Below are positions 1 to 7,947 of a stretch of 21,470 nucleotides of DNA, piece after piece. The position numbers were made by a program, and so were the translations under genes. The stretch covers positions 1 to 21,470 of the forward strand of contig DAOKYY010000066.1 of the NCBI GenBank assembly GCA_035325905.1, in the 5' to 3' direction. The first letter of the stretch is position 1, and every line of letters begins with the position of its first letter. Origin of the DNA: DYGX01 sp035325905. GTDB lineage: Bacteria > Chloroflexota > Anaerolineae > Aggregatilineales > Aggregatilineaceae. Under the pieces are notes generated by a model. That model worked only from the letters and a program-made list of their open reading frames with translations. It was not told where the DNA came from and ran no database searches.

Positions 1-52
1 GAGCACTTGACTGAAAATCAAGGAGTCCCCAGTTCAAGTCTGGGCCTCGGCA
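1..52 (+). tRNA. tRNA-Phe (GAA), 3' portion, cut by window edge
   Basis: The 3' end of the D arm (1-4) is followed by an anticodon stem CTTGA/TCAAG (6-10 and 18-22) around the seven-base loop CTGAAAA, which gives anticodon GAA (Phe). A five-base variable loop follows, then a T arm CCCAG-TTCAAGT-CTGGG (28-44), the acceptor 3' strand CCTCGGC (45-51) and discriminator A52. The 5' half lies outside the window. The CCA end is not encoded, because the sequence after A52 is CTG. Confidence 0.9.
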
Positions 53-57
53 CTGCA

Positions 58-91
58 AACGGCCTCTGGTGCGCTAGAGGCTGTTTTGTTT
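58..91 (+). terminator. Intrinsic terminator of the tRNA-Phe transcript
   Basis: The arms GCCTCT (62-67) and AGAGGC (76-81) form a stem with an eight-base loop. The stem can be extended outward by a G-T pair and by C60/G83, and it is followed by the T-rich run TTTTGTTT. It lies just after the tRNA and before the antiporter gene. Confidence 0.75.
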
Positions 92-164
92 ATACTTCTA
101 GCACCGAAACCGAAATGTCCCCGGTTCTGCGCTTCCCCAGCCGCGCATGAGTGAAGGGAGTCTG

Positions 165-1667
165 ATGTCCGGTATCTCCATTGAGACGATTCTCATTGCA
201 GCCGCGTCGCTGCTGCTCGTTAGCATCATTGCCTCGCGCATTTCCGGCCGGATCGGTGTGCCAGCGCTGCTGCTTTTTCTGGTGGTCGGAATGCTGGCCG
301 GATCGGAAGGTATCGGCGGGATCGAATTCGACGATCCGTTCCTCGCGCAACTGCTCGCCGTCATGGCCTTTGCGCTCATTCTGTATGCAGGGGGGTTCGA
401 TACCGAAATATCGGACATACGCCCGGTCTGGCGCGAGGGGATCATTCTGGCGACGTTCGGCGTGCTGGTAACGTGCCTGATTCTCGGCGGCGCGGCGTAT
501 CTGCTGCTCGATCTGGAGCCGCTTGAAGCCCTGTTGCTCGGCGCGATTGTGTCCTCGACCGACGCGGCAACCGTCTTCGCCGTCCTGCGCAGCAAGAGCG
601 TCGGTCTGCGGGGCAACCTCAAGCCGCTGCTGGAACTCGAATCCGGCAGCAACGACCCGATGGCGATCTTTCTGACCGTCAGCCTGATCCACCTCATCCA
701 GAACCCGCAAAGCTCGATCGTCCAGCTTGTCCCGATGTTCATTCAGCAGATGGCGCTGGGCGCGATCTTCGGCGTGGCGATTGGCTATGCCATCGCCTGG
801 ACGATCAATCACCTGCGCCTGCAATACGACGGCCTGTACCCGGTGGTGACAATCGCGTTCGCCCTGCTGACCTACGGGCTGACCTCGGCGCTAGGCGGAA
901 ACGGGTTTCTGGCGGTATACCTCGCCGGGCTGATGAGCAGCAAGCTGAACTTCATCCACAAGCGGAGCCTCAAACAGTTTCACGACGGGATCGCCTGGCT
1001 GAGTCAGATTGTGATGTTCCTGACGCTCGGCCTGCTGGTGTTTCCGTCCGAAGTGATGCCGGTCACAGGGCGCGCGCTGCTGTTGGCGATTGTCCTGGCC
1101 CTGGTGGCTCGCCCGGTGGCCGTCTTCAGCAGCATCTTCTGGACCAAATACACCCTGCGCGAGAAAACGTTTATCTCGTGGGTTGGACTGCGCGGCGCAG
1201 CGCCTATCATCCTGGCGACCTTCCCCCTGCTGGCCGGGCTGGAAGAAGCCGACCTGATGTTCAACATCGTCTTCTTTATCGTGTTGACCTCGGTCTTGAT
1301 CCAGGGCACCTCGCTGCCCATCGTCGCGCGCTGGCTACACGTGGACGCGCCTCTGCCCGTCAAGCGCCAGTACCCGCTACAATTCATTCCATCTGATGGG
1401 CTGAAAAGCGAGTTACTGGAAGTGATCGTGCCCACCGATGCGCCTGTCGCCGGAAAGCGAGTGCTGGAAGTCGGTTTCCCTGAGGCGAGCCTGCTCGTGC
1501 TGCTCGGACGCGACAACGACTTTATGATCCCAAGCGGCTCCACCACACTGCTCGCGGGCGACCATATCTTGATACTGGCCGACAAAACAGATGCCGACCA
1601 CATCCGCGCGATCTTCGGCGCGAGTGAGACAGGCGATCCCGGCAACGCGGGAGCATACTCGATCTAG
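165..1667 (+). CDS. Cation/proton antiporter, CvrA/NhaP2-type (CPA1) with C-terminal RCK_C domain
   Basis: Inner-membrane transporter expected to exchange K+ or Na+ for protons. The first ~390 of 500 residues are about a dozen hydrophobic helices of the Na+/H+ exchanger fold. The ion-site motifs are visible as SSTDAA (D133) and ESGSNDP (N163-D164). A soluble C-terminal domain (about 413-485) reads as TrkA_C/RCK_C, with the pattern 'VAGKRVLEVGFPEASLLVLL' and 'LLAGDHILILA'. That domain order is typical of K+/H+ antiporters of the CvrA/NhaP2 group rather than plain NhaP. I chose ATG 165 because AAGGGAG sits four bases upstream; an in-frame ATG at 147 has no ribosome-binding site. The gene stands alone after the tRNA terminator and converges on the AOR gene. 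K+ rather than Na+ specificity is inferred from family architecture. Confidence 0.88.
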   Translation: MSGISIETILIAAASLLLVSIIASRISGRIGVPALLLFLVVGMLAGSEGIGGIEFDDPFLAQLLAVMAFALILYAGGFDTEISDIRPVWREGIILATFGVLVTCLILGGAAYLLLDLEPLEALLLGAIVSSTDAATVFAVLRSKSVGLRGNLKPLLELESGSNDPMAIFLTVSLIHLIQNPQSSIVQLVPMFIQQMALGAIFGVAIGYAIAWTINHLRLQYDGLYPVVTIAFALLTYGLTSALGGNGFLAVYLAGLMSSKLNFIHKRSLKQFHDGIAWLSQIVMFLTLGLLVFPSEVMPVTGRALLLAIVLALVARPVAVFSSIFWTKYTLREKTFISWVGLRGAAPIILATFPLLAGLEEADLMFNIVFFIVLTSVLIQGTSLPIVARWLHVDAPLPVKRQYPLQFIPSDGLKSELLEVIVPTDAPVAGKRVLEVGFPEASLLVLLGRDNDFMIPSGSTTLLAGDHILILADKTDADHIRAIFGASETGDPGNAGAYSI

Positions 1668-1675
1668 CGCGGGCC

Positions 1676-1706
1676 AAAACAAAGCGGCGACCACTCAGGC
1701 CGCCGC
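1676..1706 (-). terminator. Terminator of the AOR gene
   Basis: Read on the minus strand, GCGGCG (1706-1701) and CGCCGC (1689-1684) form a six-base-pair stem with an 11-base loop, followed by TTTGTTTT. The T run exists only on the minus strand, so the hairpin ends the AOR transcript and not the antiporter transcript. Confidence 0.7.
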
Positions 1707-1730
1707 GTCTGCCCCTGCGCTGCGCCGGGT

Positions 1731-3899
1731 CTATTGCCCGGTTTGCTGCTTGATCAGCTCGACAATCTCCGGCAGGTCGATCCCCAGCTCGCGCACTTTT
1801 TCCAGCGTCGGAATGCCGTTCTTATCCCAGCCGCGCCGCTGGTAGACCGCATCCACCAGCCGCTCGTACTGCGTTTCGCGATGCTCGCGCAGCCGCGCGA
1901 CCTTCTCCTCAATCGCCAGTCCTTCCGGGTCGATCCCGGCCTCGTCGCGCAGCTGGCGGTCGTAACGCTCGGCACGCGAAGTGTATTCCAGCGGCGTGAC
2001 CGGCCCCATCGCCCGGTACGGCGGGTAATCGTGCTCGCGCGTGCCAAATCCCATTTTCAGCGTGAACAGCCGCTGGAAGGTGTAGACGCGCTCCGACTGC
2101 GCCAGCAGGTCGGCGGGTGTGGTGGGCTTGCCGCTCAGCCCCTCGTAGAGTTCCGTGTAGTTCTGGACGTGCGCGGGAACCTTGTTCGGCTCGGCCGTCT
2201 GCTTGTTGTCCGCCGGGACGATGTCGTTCCAGGGCAGCTTGCACAGCCCATGCAGGCTGAACCACGTCCGCCACAACGGGAAGTAGTGCAGCGCCTCGGC
2301 CTTAGCCTCGAAGGTCGGCAGTTGCTTGTGGACCATGTCCATGAAGATCAGCCAGGCTTCGTCGTGCTGCGCGCCCTTAAGCGCCATGCCGTAGCCGCCC
2401 TGCTGCGCGAGCGACTCCTTCGTGACATACTCGGAGACTTCCATCCCCTTGACTTCCATGCCGATGTCGTGCACGAAGCGCGGGCCGGCGCCGTATTCCT
2501 CGACGAAATGCTGCTTGAGGAACCGGACGCCCTGTCCGATCAGGTGGCCGAAACCCTCGCCGTTCGCGAGCTGGTGCAGCAGGCTCAGCACCGCGTCGGC
2601 GTTGCCCCAGGTCAGCTCCAGGCCCCCGGTCGCCGCGCGATCGATAATCCCCGCCTCGTAACACTCCATCGCGAAGGCGACCGAGTTGGCAAACGAGATC
2701 GTGTCGATTCCGTAGGTGTCGCAGTAGAAGTTCATCTCGATCACTGGCAGCGGATCGAAGATGCCGAGGTTCGAGCCGACACCTGCAATCGTCTCGTATT
2801 CTGGCCCGTCCACTAGCACCGCATCGCCGCGAAAGGGACCCGTCTTCAGGTGAAAATGGTCCACGCCGTGCGCGCACGACAAGGTACAGCCGTACCAGCA
2901 GCCATCCGGCACACCCTGTGTAAACAGCGACTCCCACACGCTCGCGTCATAAACCAGCGCCTGAGGGTGCGTGCCATAGCGGAAATTCTGGACAGGAAAC
3001 AGGTCGAAATGGTCCATGATCGGCGGCAGGTGCCCGGTGCCGATCTTCCGCATGTTATTCTGCTTGCCGTCCAGCTCGGAGATTTCCTTGTTGATCCGGC
3101 GCCCGGCCTGGCGGATCAGGTCCATGTTTACTGGATTATTGCTCTCGCCGGTCATCTGGCTGTAACGCACGACGATAGCCTTGATCCGCTTGTGGCGCAG
3201 CACGCGGCCCGACCCGCCGCGCCCGGCCTGCTTGAACCGCACCTGCTTGCGCCGCACATCGTACCAGCTCAGGTTGAGGCTGGCGTAACGCGAATGCTCC
3301 GCCGCCTGCCCCGCAGAAACCACCGAGACGCTCTTGCGATCGCGCTCGTCTCCGGCGTACATCTCGGTCAACTGGCGCGCGACCAGATGGGAGTTTAGCG
3401 CCTCAAGCGGGGCATCCTCGACCGTCACCCGACCCTCATCCCCGTCGATGACGATCACCACGTCCCGCTCGGCGATGCCCTGGATTTCGAGCGCGTCCCA
3501 TCCCGCGAATTTGAGATACGGGCCGAAGTAGCCGCCCGCGTTGCTGTCGATTACCGACTGGGTGAGCGGCGAGAGGGTCACGACGGTGGACTTGCCGGAG
3601 CCGGGATAGGACGTGATCCCGCCAATCGGCCCCCCCGCGATGACCAGCTCGTTCTCCGGGTCATCCCACCGGGTGCCAGGGCTGACCGCGTTCCACAGCA
3701 GCCACAGCCCGAACCCGCGCCCACCGGTGAACAACTCCTTCATCTGGTCCGTGACCGGCTTGGCCGCGATGGTGTTGTCGGACAGGTTAATGTACAGCGT
3801 CTGGTTGGCGTAGCCGCGCTCGACCAGCGGCGGCTCGTAGCGCATCTCAGCGAGGACCGTGCGTGCGGCCTTCAAGGCGTCGAGGGTCATGTCAAGCAT
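1731..3899 (-). CDS. Aldehyde:ferredoxin oxidoreductase family protein (tungsten/molybdenum bis-pterin enzyme)
   Basis: Predicted cytoplasmic enzyme oxidising aldehydes to acids with ferredoxin as acceptor, using a tungsto-bispterin and one [4Fe-4S] cluster. The N-terminal AOR domain is clear: GGRGFG (59-64), then 'GPIGGITSYPGSGK' and 'GGYFGPYLKFAGWDALEI' around 90-140. Cluster cysteines appear as C334, C338 and C342 plus C553 in HGLCKLPW. The first pterin motif DxxGxD is present (D394-TYGI-D399); in the second, the usual DxxGLC reads SLHGLC, so Asp is Ser548. At 722 residues it is at the long end of the family, with a ~28-residue N-terminal extension. The start is fixed by AGGAG six bases upstream. 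The gene is monocistronic with its own promoter and terminator. No ferredoxin, MoaD or tungstate transporter gene is adjacent. The substrate cannot be told. Confidence 0.9.
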   Translation of the reverse strand: MLDMTLDALKAARTVLAEMRYEPPLVERGYANQTLYINLSDNTIAAKPVTDQMKELFTGGRGFGLWLLWNAVSPGTRWDDPENELVIAGGPIGGITSYPGSGKSTVVTLSPLTQSVIDSNAGGYFGPYLKFAGWDALEIQGIAERDVVIVIDGDEGRVTVEDAPLEALNSHLVARQLTEMYAGDERDRKSVSVVSAGQAAEHSRYASLNLSWYDVRRKQVRFKQAGRGGSGRVLRHKRIKAIVVRYSQMTGESNNPVNMDLIRQAGRRINKEISELDGKQNNMRKIGTGHLPPIMDHFDLFPVQNFRYGTHPQALVYDASVWESLFTQGVPDGCWYGCTLSCAHGVDHFHLKTGPFRGDAVLVDGPEYETIAGVGSNLGIFDPLPVIEMNFYCDTYGIDTISFANSVAFAMECYEAGIIDRAATGGLELTWGNADAVLSLLHQLANGEGFGHLIGQGVRFLKQHFVEEYGAGPRFVHDIGMEVKGMEVSEYVTKESLAQQGGYGMALKGAQHDEAWLIFMDMVHKQLPTFEAKAEALHYFPLWRTWFSLHGLCKLPWNDIVPADNKQTAEPNKVPAHVQNYTELYEGLSGKPTTPADLLAQSERVYTFQRLFTLKMGFGTREHDYPPYRAMGPVTPLEYTSRAERYDRQLRDEAGIDPEGLAIEEKVARLREHRETQYERLVDAVYQRRGWDKNGIPTLEKVRELGIDLPEIVELIKQQTGQ

Positions 3900-3937
3900 A
3901 GACTGCTCCTAAGTCTTGTGGAAACCTGTTTACCTTG

Positions 3938-3966
3938 ATCATACCGGAGGACAGGGCGGCTGTCAG
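3938..3966 (-). promoter_or_regulatory. Sigma70-type promoter of the AOR gene
   Basis: On the minus strand CTGACA (3966-3961) is separated by exactly 17 bases from TATGAT (3943-3938). Each hexamer differs from consensus at one position. Transcription would start near 3931, about 30 bases before the AOR start codon. Confidence 0.65.
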
Positions 3967-4041
3967 GCGGACGGTAACAAACGTCCGGCGAAAATGGGAG
4001 GATGATCAGGTTTGCGCGGCTCGGCTCTGCGCGCGGACGGA

Positions 4042-4050
4042 TGCTACAAT
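4042..4050 (+). promoter_or_regulatory. Possible extended -10 element for the HAM1-type gene
   Basis: TGCTACAAT fits the extended -10 pattern TGnTATAAT with one mismatch and lies 37 bases before the start codon. There is no recognisable -35 hexamer at the right distance, so the call is tentative. Confidence 0.35.
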
Positions 4051-4086
4051 ACACGTGGCTATCGGCGCATCGCAAAGCGAGACAGA

Positions 4087-4653
4087 ATGACACCCCTCCG
4101 CAGGCTGATCTTTGTGTCGTCCAATGTCGAGAAACACCGCGAGATCCGCGCCGCGCTGCTGAACGACGGCGTCGAGGTGGAGCGCGTCGCGCTCGATCTG
4201 CCCGAGATTCAGTCGCTCGACCCGGCGGAGGTCGCGGCGTATAAGGCCCGCCGCGCTTATGAGCTGCTGAACGGCGAGCCGGTTCTGGTCGAAGACACCG
4301 GTCTGGCGCTGGCCGCGTGGAACGGCTACCCCGGCGCGCTGATTAAGTGGGTGCTCGGCGCGGTGGGTGAAGAAGGGCTGTGCCGCCAGCTTGACCCCTG
4401 GCCGGACCGTACCGCGCGGGCAACCGTCGCGCTCTGCCTCTACGATGCCAGCGGCGCGCACGTGTTCACCGGCAGCACGCAAGGCGTTATCGCCCCATTC
4501 CCGCGCGGCGCGCACGGATTCGGCTGGGACAGCATCTTCGAGCCGGAAGGGTATTCGCGCACCTATGGCGAGATGCAGCGCGAGGAGAAGATGCGGATTT
4601 CAATGCGGGCGCTGGCAGTAGCGGCGCTGCGGGCGCACCTGCGCGATGCTTAG
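4087..4653 (+). CDS. Non-canonical purine NTP pyrophosphatase (XTP/dITP diphosphatase), HAM1/ITPA-like
   Basis: Hydrolyses ITP, dITP and XTP to monophosphates, cleaning the nucleotide pool. All family signatures are present in 188 residues: SSNVEKHREI (11-20), LDLPEIQ (37-42), VEDTGL (68-73) with the catalytic-site acidic pair, HGFGWDSIFEP (143-153) and the C-terminal EKMRISMRA (167-175). The segment YPGALIKWVLGAVG (81-94) matches the archaeal/eukaryal ITPA form (PG..VKW), where bacterial RdgB usually has APGxYSARY(A)G. I used ATG 4087 because the SSN motif then falls at the normal distance from the N-terminus; an in-frame ATG at 4012 would add 25 residues not seen in the family and overlaps the putative promoter. 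It is divergent from AOR. Substrate specificity is from family knowledge. Confidence 0.88.
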   Translation: MTPLRRLIFVSSNVEKHREIRAALLNDGVEVERVALDLPEIQSLDPAEVAAYKARRAYELLNGEPVLVEDTGLALAAWNGYPGALIKWVLGAVGEEGLCRQLDPWPDRTARATVALCLYDASGAHVFTGSTQGVIAPFPRGAHGFGWDSIFEPEGYSRTYGEMQREEKMRISMRALAVAALRAHLRDA

Positions 4654-4678
4654 TTTAGCCCGCCCAGACAGATTCCAG

Positions 4679-4684
4679 TACAAT
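4679..4684 (+). promoter_or_regulatory. Possible -10 box upstream of the GAP1-like gene
   Basis: TACAAT lies about 80 bases upstream of the GTG start. A weak TTAGCC is found 18 bases further upstream. The leader between them and the gene holds a small hairpin (GACC-TTCGA-GGTC, 4692-4704) and the 12-base palindrome CGGCGCGCGCCG (4711-4722). Confidence 0.3.
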
Positions 4685-4764
4685 AAGCGCTGACCTTCGA
4701 GGTCGGGCAACGGCGCGCGCCGGTAGACGGAGACGCACGCCGGCAGCATAACAGGCAGCGCAGC

Positions 4765-7700
4765 GTGTCAGAGACAAAGACGTACCCCCTCGAGCGGCTA
4801 TACTATGGCGTTTTGGTGGATAGCGACCGGCCGGTCTCACAACAACCGGAGGTGATTGCGCGCACGCCAGGCGTCACTCCGGCGCAGATCGCCGAGTGCC
4901 TCCGCGTGGGCAAGCTCCAGCCCCCGCCGTTGCACGAAGCCACGCCCGGCATGCCCGGCGCGCTGGCGCTGCTCCAGAGCCGCACCACGCATTTTGTCCT
5001 CGCCAAGGCGCAGTACAGCGACGCAGGCTTTCCGCAGGTGATGTATGTGCTTGTGCCGGTTGAGGTCGCGCGCCAGCTCGGCGGCAACGTGCTCACCTTT
5101 CGAACGCTCGGTCTCGCGCCGATGCCCGCTTTTTCGAGCGCGCAGGCGGCGCTGCCGCCGTTCGAGCTACGCGCGCCGCAGCCTCCTACCCGCGAGGAGC
5201 AGCTTGGCGCGTTGCTCGATCTGCTGGGGTTCTGCCAGGATTCGCTCCAAACAGTGGAAGGCATTCTGGCGGGGCTGGTCCAGGGGTGGCCGCTGGCGAT
5301 TGCCAACAGCCCGCGCTCCTTGACCGACCGGCTCCAGTTCGTGCAGGGCTTGCTGAGCCTGCTGCCCGTCCCGGCGCGCACGGGGATCACCTTCGCCACG
5401 CACGTTACCGACCTGGGCGCGACGCTGGCGCAGATCAAGTTCACCAGCCAGTCTGCGACCCCGTCCCGGCACCTGGTCTACGACTGGGAGCGCGGCGCGC
5501 TGCTGACCCACCCACCAGAGGATGCCTACAGCCGCTATATCGTCGCGCAACTGCGGCTCGACCCCTCGCTAGTCGTGGATCAAACCGAGGCGCTGGGGCG
5601 GACAACGCTCTGGCGCGCCGCGCAGCGCGAGCGCTTGGGGCCAGTGCTGGCGTGGGTCGCGCGGCGTGCCGCCGTTGATCGCATTGTGCTCGACGGCCAG
5701 CCAGCAGATCGCGCGCTAGTCGCGTCGATCCTGCGCGAAGACCCCACGCTTTCCGGCGAGATGCGACTTGTCTACGTGCGCCACGTGCTGGCGTTCGCCC
5801 TGGCATTGCGCGAGCCGGAGTCCGCCGACGTGATCCCGGTTGTCACGAGCACCCATCCGGTCATCGCGGCAGCAGTCGCCAGCCAGTTGCGCGCCGCAAT
5901 TGACCAGGGGCATGCCGCGCTGGTCGTCGCAATGCTGACCCGCTGGCTGCTCAACGTTCCCGAAGCCGCCGCGCTGAAGTGGACCGCGATTCTGCACGAC
6001 GCAGCGGAGAAGCACCTCGGCGCGCTGCTGGGGCAGAACAATCTCGCGCCAGCCTGCGAATTCCTGGCAGGCATCAGACACGCGCATCCGGCGCTTCAAC
6101 TGGACCGCGCCCTGCCCCGGCTGATCCGCATCGCGCAGCCGGTCGCCCGCCGGCACAGCCGCCTCGCGTACACGCTGGTCGCGCTCGGCGCGGACCTGCT
6201 GCCCGCCGCCCCGTTCCAGCAGTTGCTGCGCGACCGCGAGCTGACAGCGCATTTTCCGGCGGACTTCCACGTGGCGCTCGACGCACTAAGCGGAGAGGCG
6301 CGCACGCACGCCCTGCCCGGCACGCTGGAGCGGGCTGGACGGGCCTTTGGGGGCGAGGATCGGCTGGTGATGGTTGCCCGGCTCGCCGAGTGGGCCGCCT
6401 ATGTGCACCGCACCGACCTGATCGATCCCCCCTGTCTCAACGCGCTGATGGCGCTGGCTCGCTCCCCGCGCGGGGCGAATCCGGCCGTGATCGAGCATAT
6501 CACGCGTGACTTCACGGACCTGGTCCCATTCCTCAACCTGGAGCCGCCAGGACACCGGACGCTGATCGAGCTTCTGCTCCAGTCACGCCAGTTCGATCGT
6601 GCGCTTGCTCTGTTGGAGCGCAGCCAGAACGAGCTGTACGGCGCCGAGCGACTGGGCGAGTTCACCCGGCTGGCCGGGGATGTCGTGCAGTCGGTGTCTC
6701 TGTCCGCGGGCGATCTGGTTGCGGCGCTGGAGCGGCTGGAAGGGAGCCGCCTGCGCTCTGAGCCGCGCGCCGCGATGCTGCACGGGGCGCTACGAAGCCA
6801 TCAATGGGGTGAAGGGCTTGACTACGCCGCGCAGCGCCTGACCACGATGGTCTTCAACCAGCCGGTGCTCATCCGCGTGATCGGGCCGGACCAGGCGATC
6901 AAGCTGCTTAGCTATCATGCCCGCGCCGAGAACGGTCTGAGCGCGCTGCGCGCCGCCGCTGCGCTAACCCAGGCCACGATTGGGCAAGGCGCCGTCGGCG
7001 TCGCCCAGATCGCGGAGATGTGGCAGGCGATTACCTGGAACGCCAGCATGACGCAAGCGGCGTTAGAGCTGCTGCGCCGCTACGTGCGCGGCATCCCGCG
7101 CGCAGACGTCCCGCGCGTGCTGCGCTACCTGGAGCGCGAGATCGGGCTGGAGCCGGCCCGCGAGCTTCACGCCACGCACCTGATGCGTAACGCATCCGGC
7201 GATCAGCCCCTGCCCGACTTCATAGAGGCTGTCGAGATCGCGGCGGCGCTGCTGTCCGACCTGGCCGCCACCTACCACGCCGGCAAGGTCCATCCCCCGC
7301 TGCACCGGTTACGCCGCGACTTCGACCAGATGACCGGCAACCTCTCGGAGGCCGAGCGCCAGCGCATGTCGGACAGCACGCTCCGCCTGGCCCAGCAGGT
7401 CTACGACATGGGCCAGAAACGGTCGCGCCGAGCCGGCCGGCAGCCGGCTGAACAGGCCCTGGTCGAAGGCGCGATTATGCCGCAGAGCGGGGTTGATCTG
7501 CTGCGTTTTATCGGCGGGCATCTGGCCCGTCGCACGGCGCTGCCGATCGTGTTGCAGCGTGAAGAAATGGCCCACCTGTTCGGCAGCCGCTCGGCGGCCA
7601 TGCTCCTGCGCGAGATAGCGACCACCATTCGCCTGCTAGACCATCTGCAAGCGGCGTTTCGCCAGCCAACCGACCCGGTCACGCCGGGCGCGCTTCAGGC

Positions 7701-7947
7701 AGAGCTGGACAGCCTCTGGAACACCCTGTCGCTCTACGATCAGCGGCGATTGCGCGACGACTTCGCGTGCGCTTGCCAGCAGCTCGCGCATGTCATCAGC
7801 CTGATGTTCGATGAGACGGGAGACCGCGCACTGGGCAGCTCAGGCATCAGCCGCCAGCTGGATGCAGGCCAGCGCCAGCCACATACTGCGCTCGAAGCTT
7901 TGCGGTGGATGAGTGGCTATTTCGGCCGCAAGCACCAGCGCTCATGA
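4765..7947 (+). CDS. Large hypothetical protein; N-terminal region resembles GTPase-associated protein 1 (GAP1-N/GAP1-M)
   Basis: Soluble protein of 1060 residues, rich in Ala, Leu and Arg, with no signal peptide or membrane helix; most of it (about 240-1060) reads as continuous alpha-helical repeats. The first ~115 residues show a pattern I associate with GAP1-N domains: LYYGVL (12-17), IARTPGVT (31-38), LQPPP (51-55), then a strand-rich stretch ending in GGNVLTFRTLGL. Residues ~145-215 (W..A..., then LLSLLPVPARTGITFATH, 197-213) resemble the GAP1-M region. GAP1 proteins are predicted partners of small GTPase or conflict systems; biochemical function is unknown. The start is GTG 4765 with a weak AGG nine bases upstream. 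The stop codon overlaps the next gene's start (ATGA), so translation is probably coupled with the lipoprotein. The GAP1 assignment is from memory of the pattern and is uncertain; the ORF itself is not. Confidence 0.8.
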   Translation: MSETKTYPLERLYYGVLVDSDRPVSQQPEVIARTPGVTPAQIAECLRVGKLQPPPLHEATPGMPGALALLQSRTTHFVLAKAQYSDAGFPQVMYVLVPVEVARQLGGNVLTFRTLGLAPMPAFSSAQAALPPFELRAPQPPTREEQLGALLDLLGFCQDSLQTVEGILAGLVQGWPLAIANSPRSLTDRLQFVQGLLSLLPVPARTGITFATHVTDLGATLAQIKFTSQSATPSRHLVYDWERGALLTHPPEDAYSRYIVAQLRLDPSLVVDQTEALGRTTLWRAAQRERLGPVLAWVARRAAVDRIVLDGQPADRALVASILREDPTLSGEMRLVYVRHVLAFALALREPESADVIPVVTSTHPVIAAAVASQLRAAIDQGHAALVVAMLTRWLLNVPEAAALKWTAILHDAAEKHLGALLGQNNLAPACEFLAGIRHAHPALQLDRALPRLIRIAQPVARRHSRLAYTLVALGADLLPAAPFQQLLRDRELTAHFPADFHVALDALSGEARTHALPGTLERAGRAFGGEDRLVMVARLAEWAAYVHRTDLIDPPCLNALMALARSPRGANPAVIEHITRDFTDLVPFLNLEPPGHRTLIELLLQSRQFDRALALLERSQNELYGAERLGEFTRLAGDVVQSVSLSAGDLVAALERLEGSRLRSEPRAAMLHGALRSHQWGEGLDYAAQRLTTMVFNQPVLIRVIGPDQAIKLLSYHARAENGLSALRAAAALTQATIGQGAVGVAQIAEMWQAITWNASMTQAALELLRRYVRGIPRADVPRVLRYLEREIGLEPARELHATHLMRNASGDQPLPDFIEAVEIAAALLSDLAATYHAGKVHPPLHRLRRDFDQMTGNLSEAERQRMSDSTLRLAQQVYDMGQKRSRRAGRQPAEQALVEGAIMPQSGVDLLRFIGGHLARRTALPIVLQREEMAHLFGSRSAAMLLREIATTIRLLDHLQAAFRQPTDPVTPGALQAELDSLWNTLSLYDQRRLRDDFACACQQLAHVISLMFDETGDRALGSSGISRQLDAGQRQPHTALEALRWMSGYFGRKHQRS

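Noticed and set aside
147..164. Upstream start codon for the antiporter gene (ATG 147)
   Set aside because: No ribosome-binding site precedes it, whereas ATG 165 has AAGGGAG at four bases.
3585..3612. PGSGKST in the AOR protein as a Walker A nucleotide-binding loop
   Set aside because: The residue five before GK is Ser97, not Gly, and the segment lies in the conserved N-terminal AOR region that contacts the pterin.
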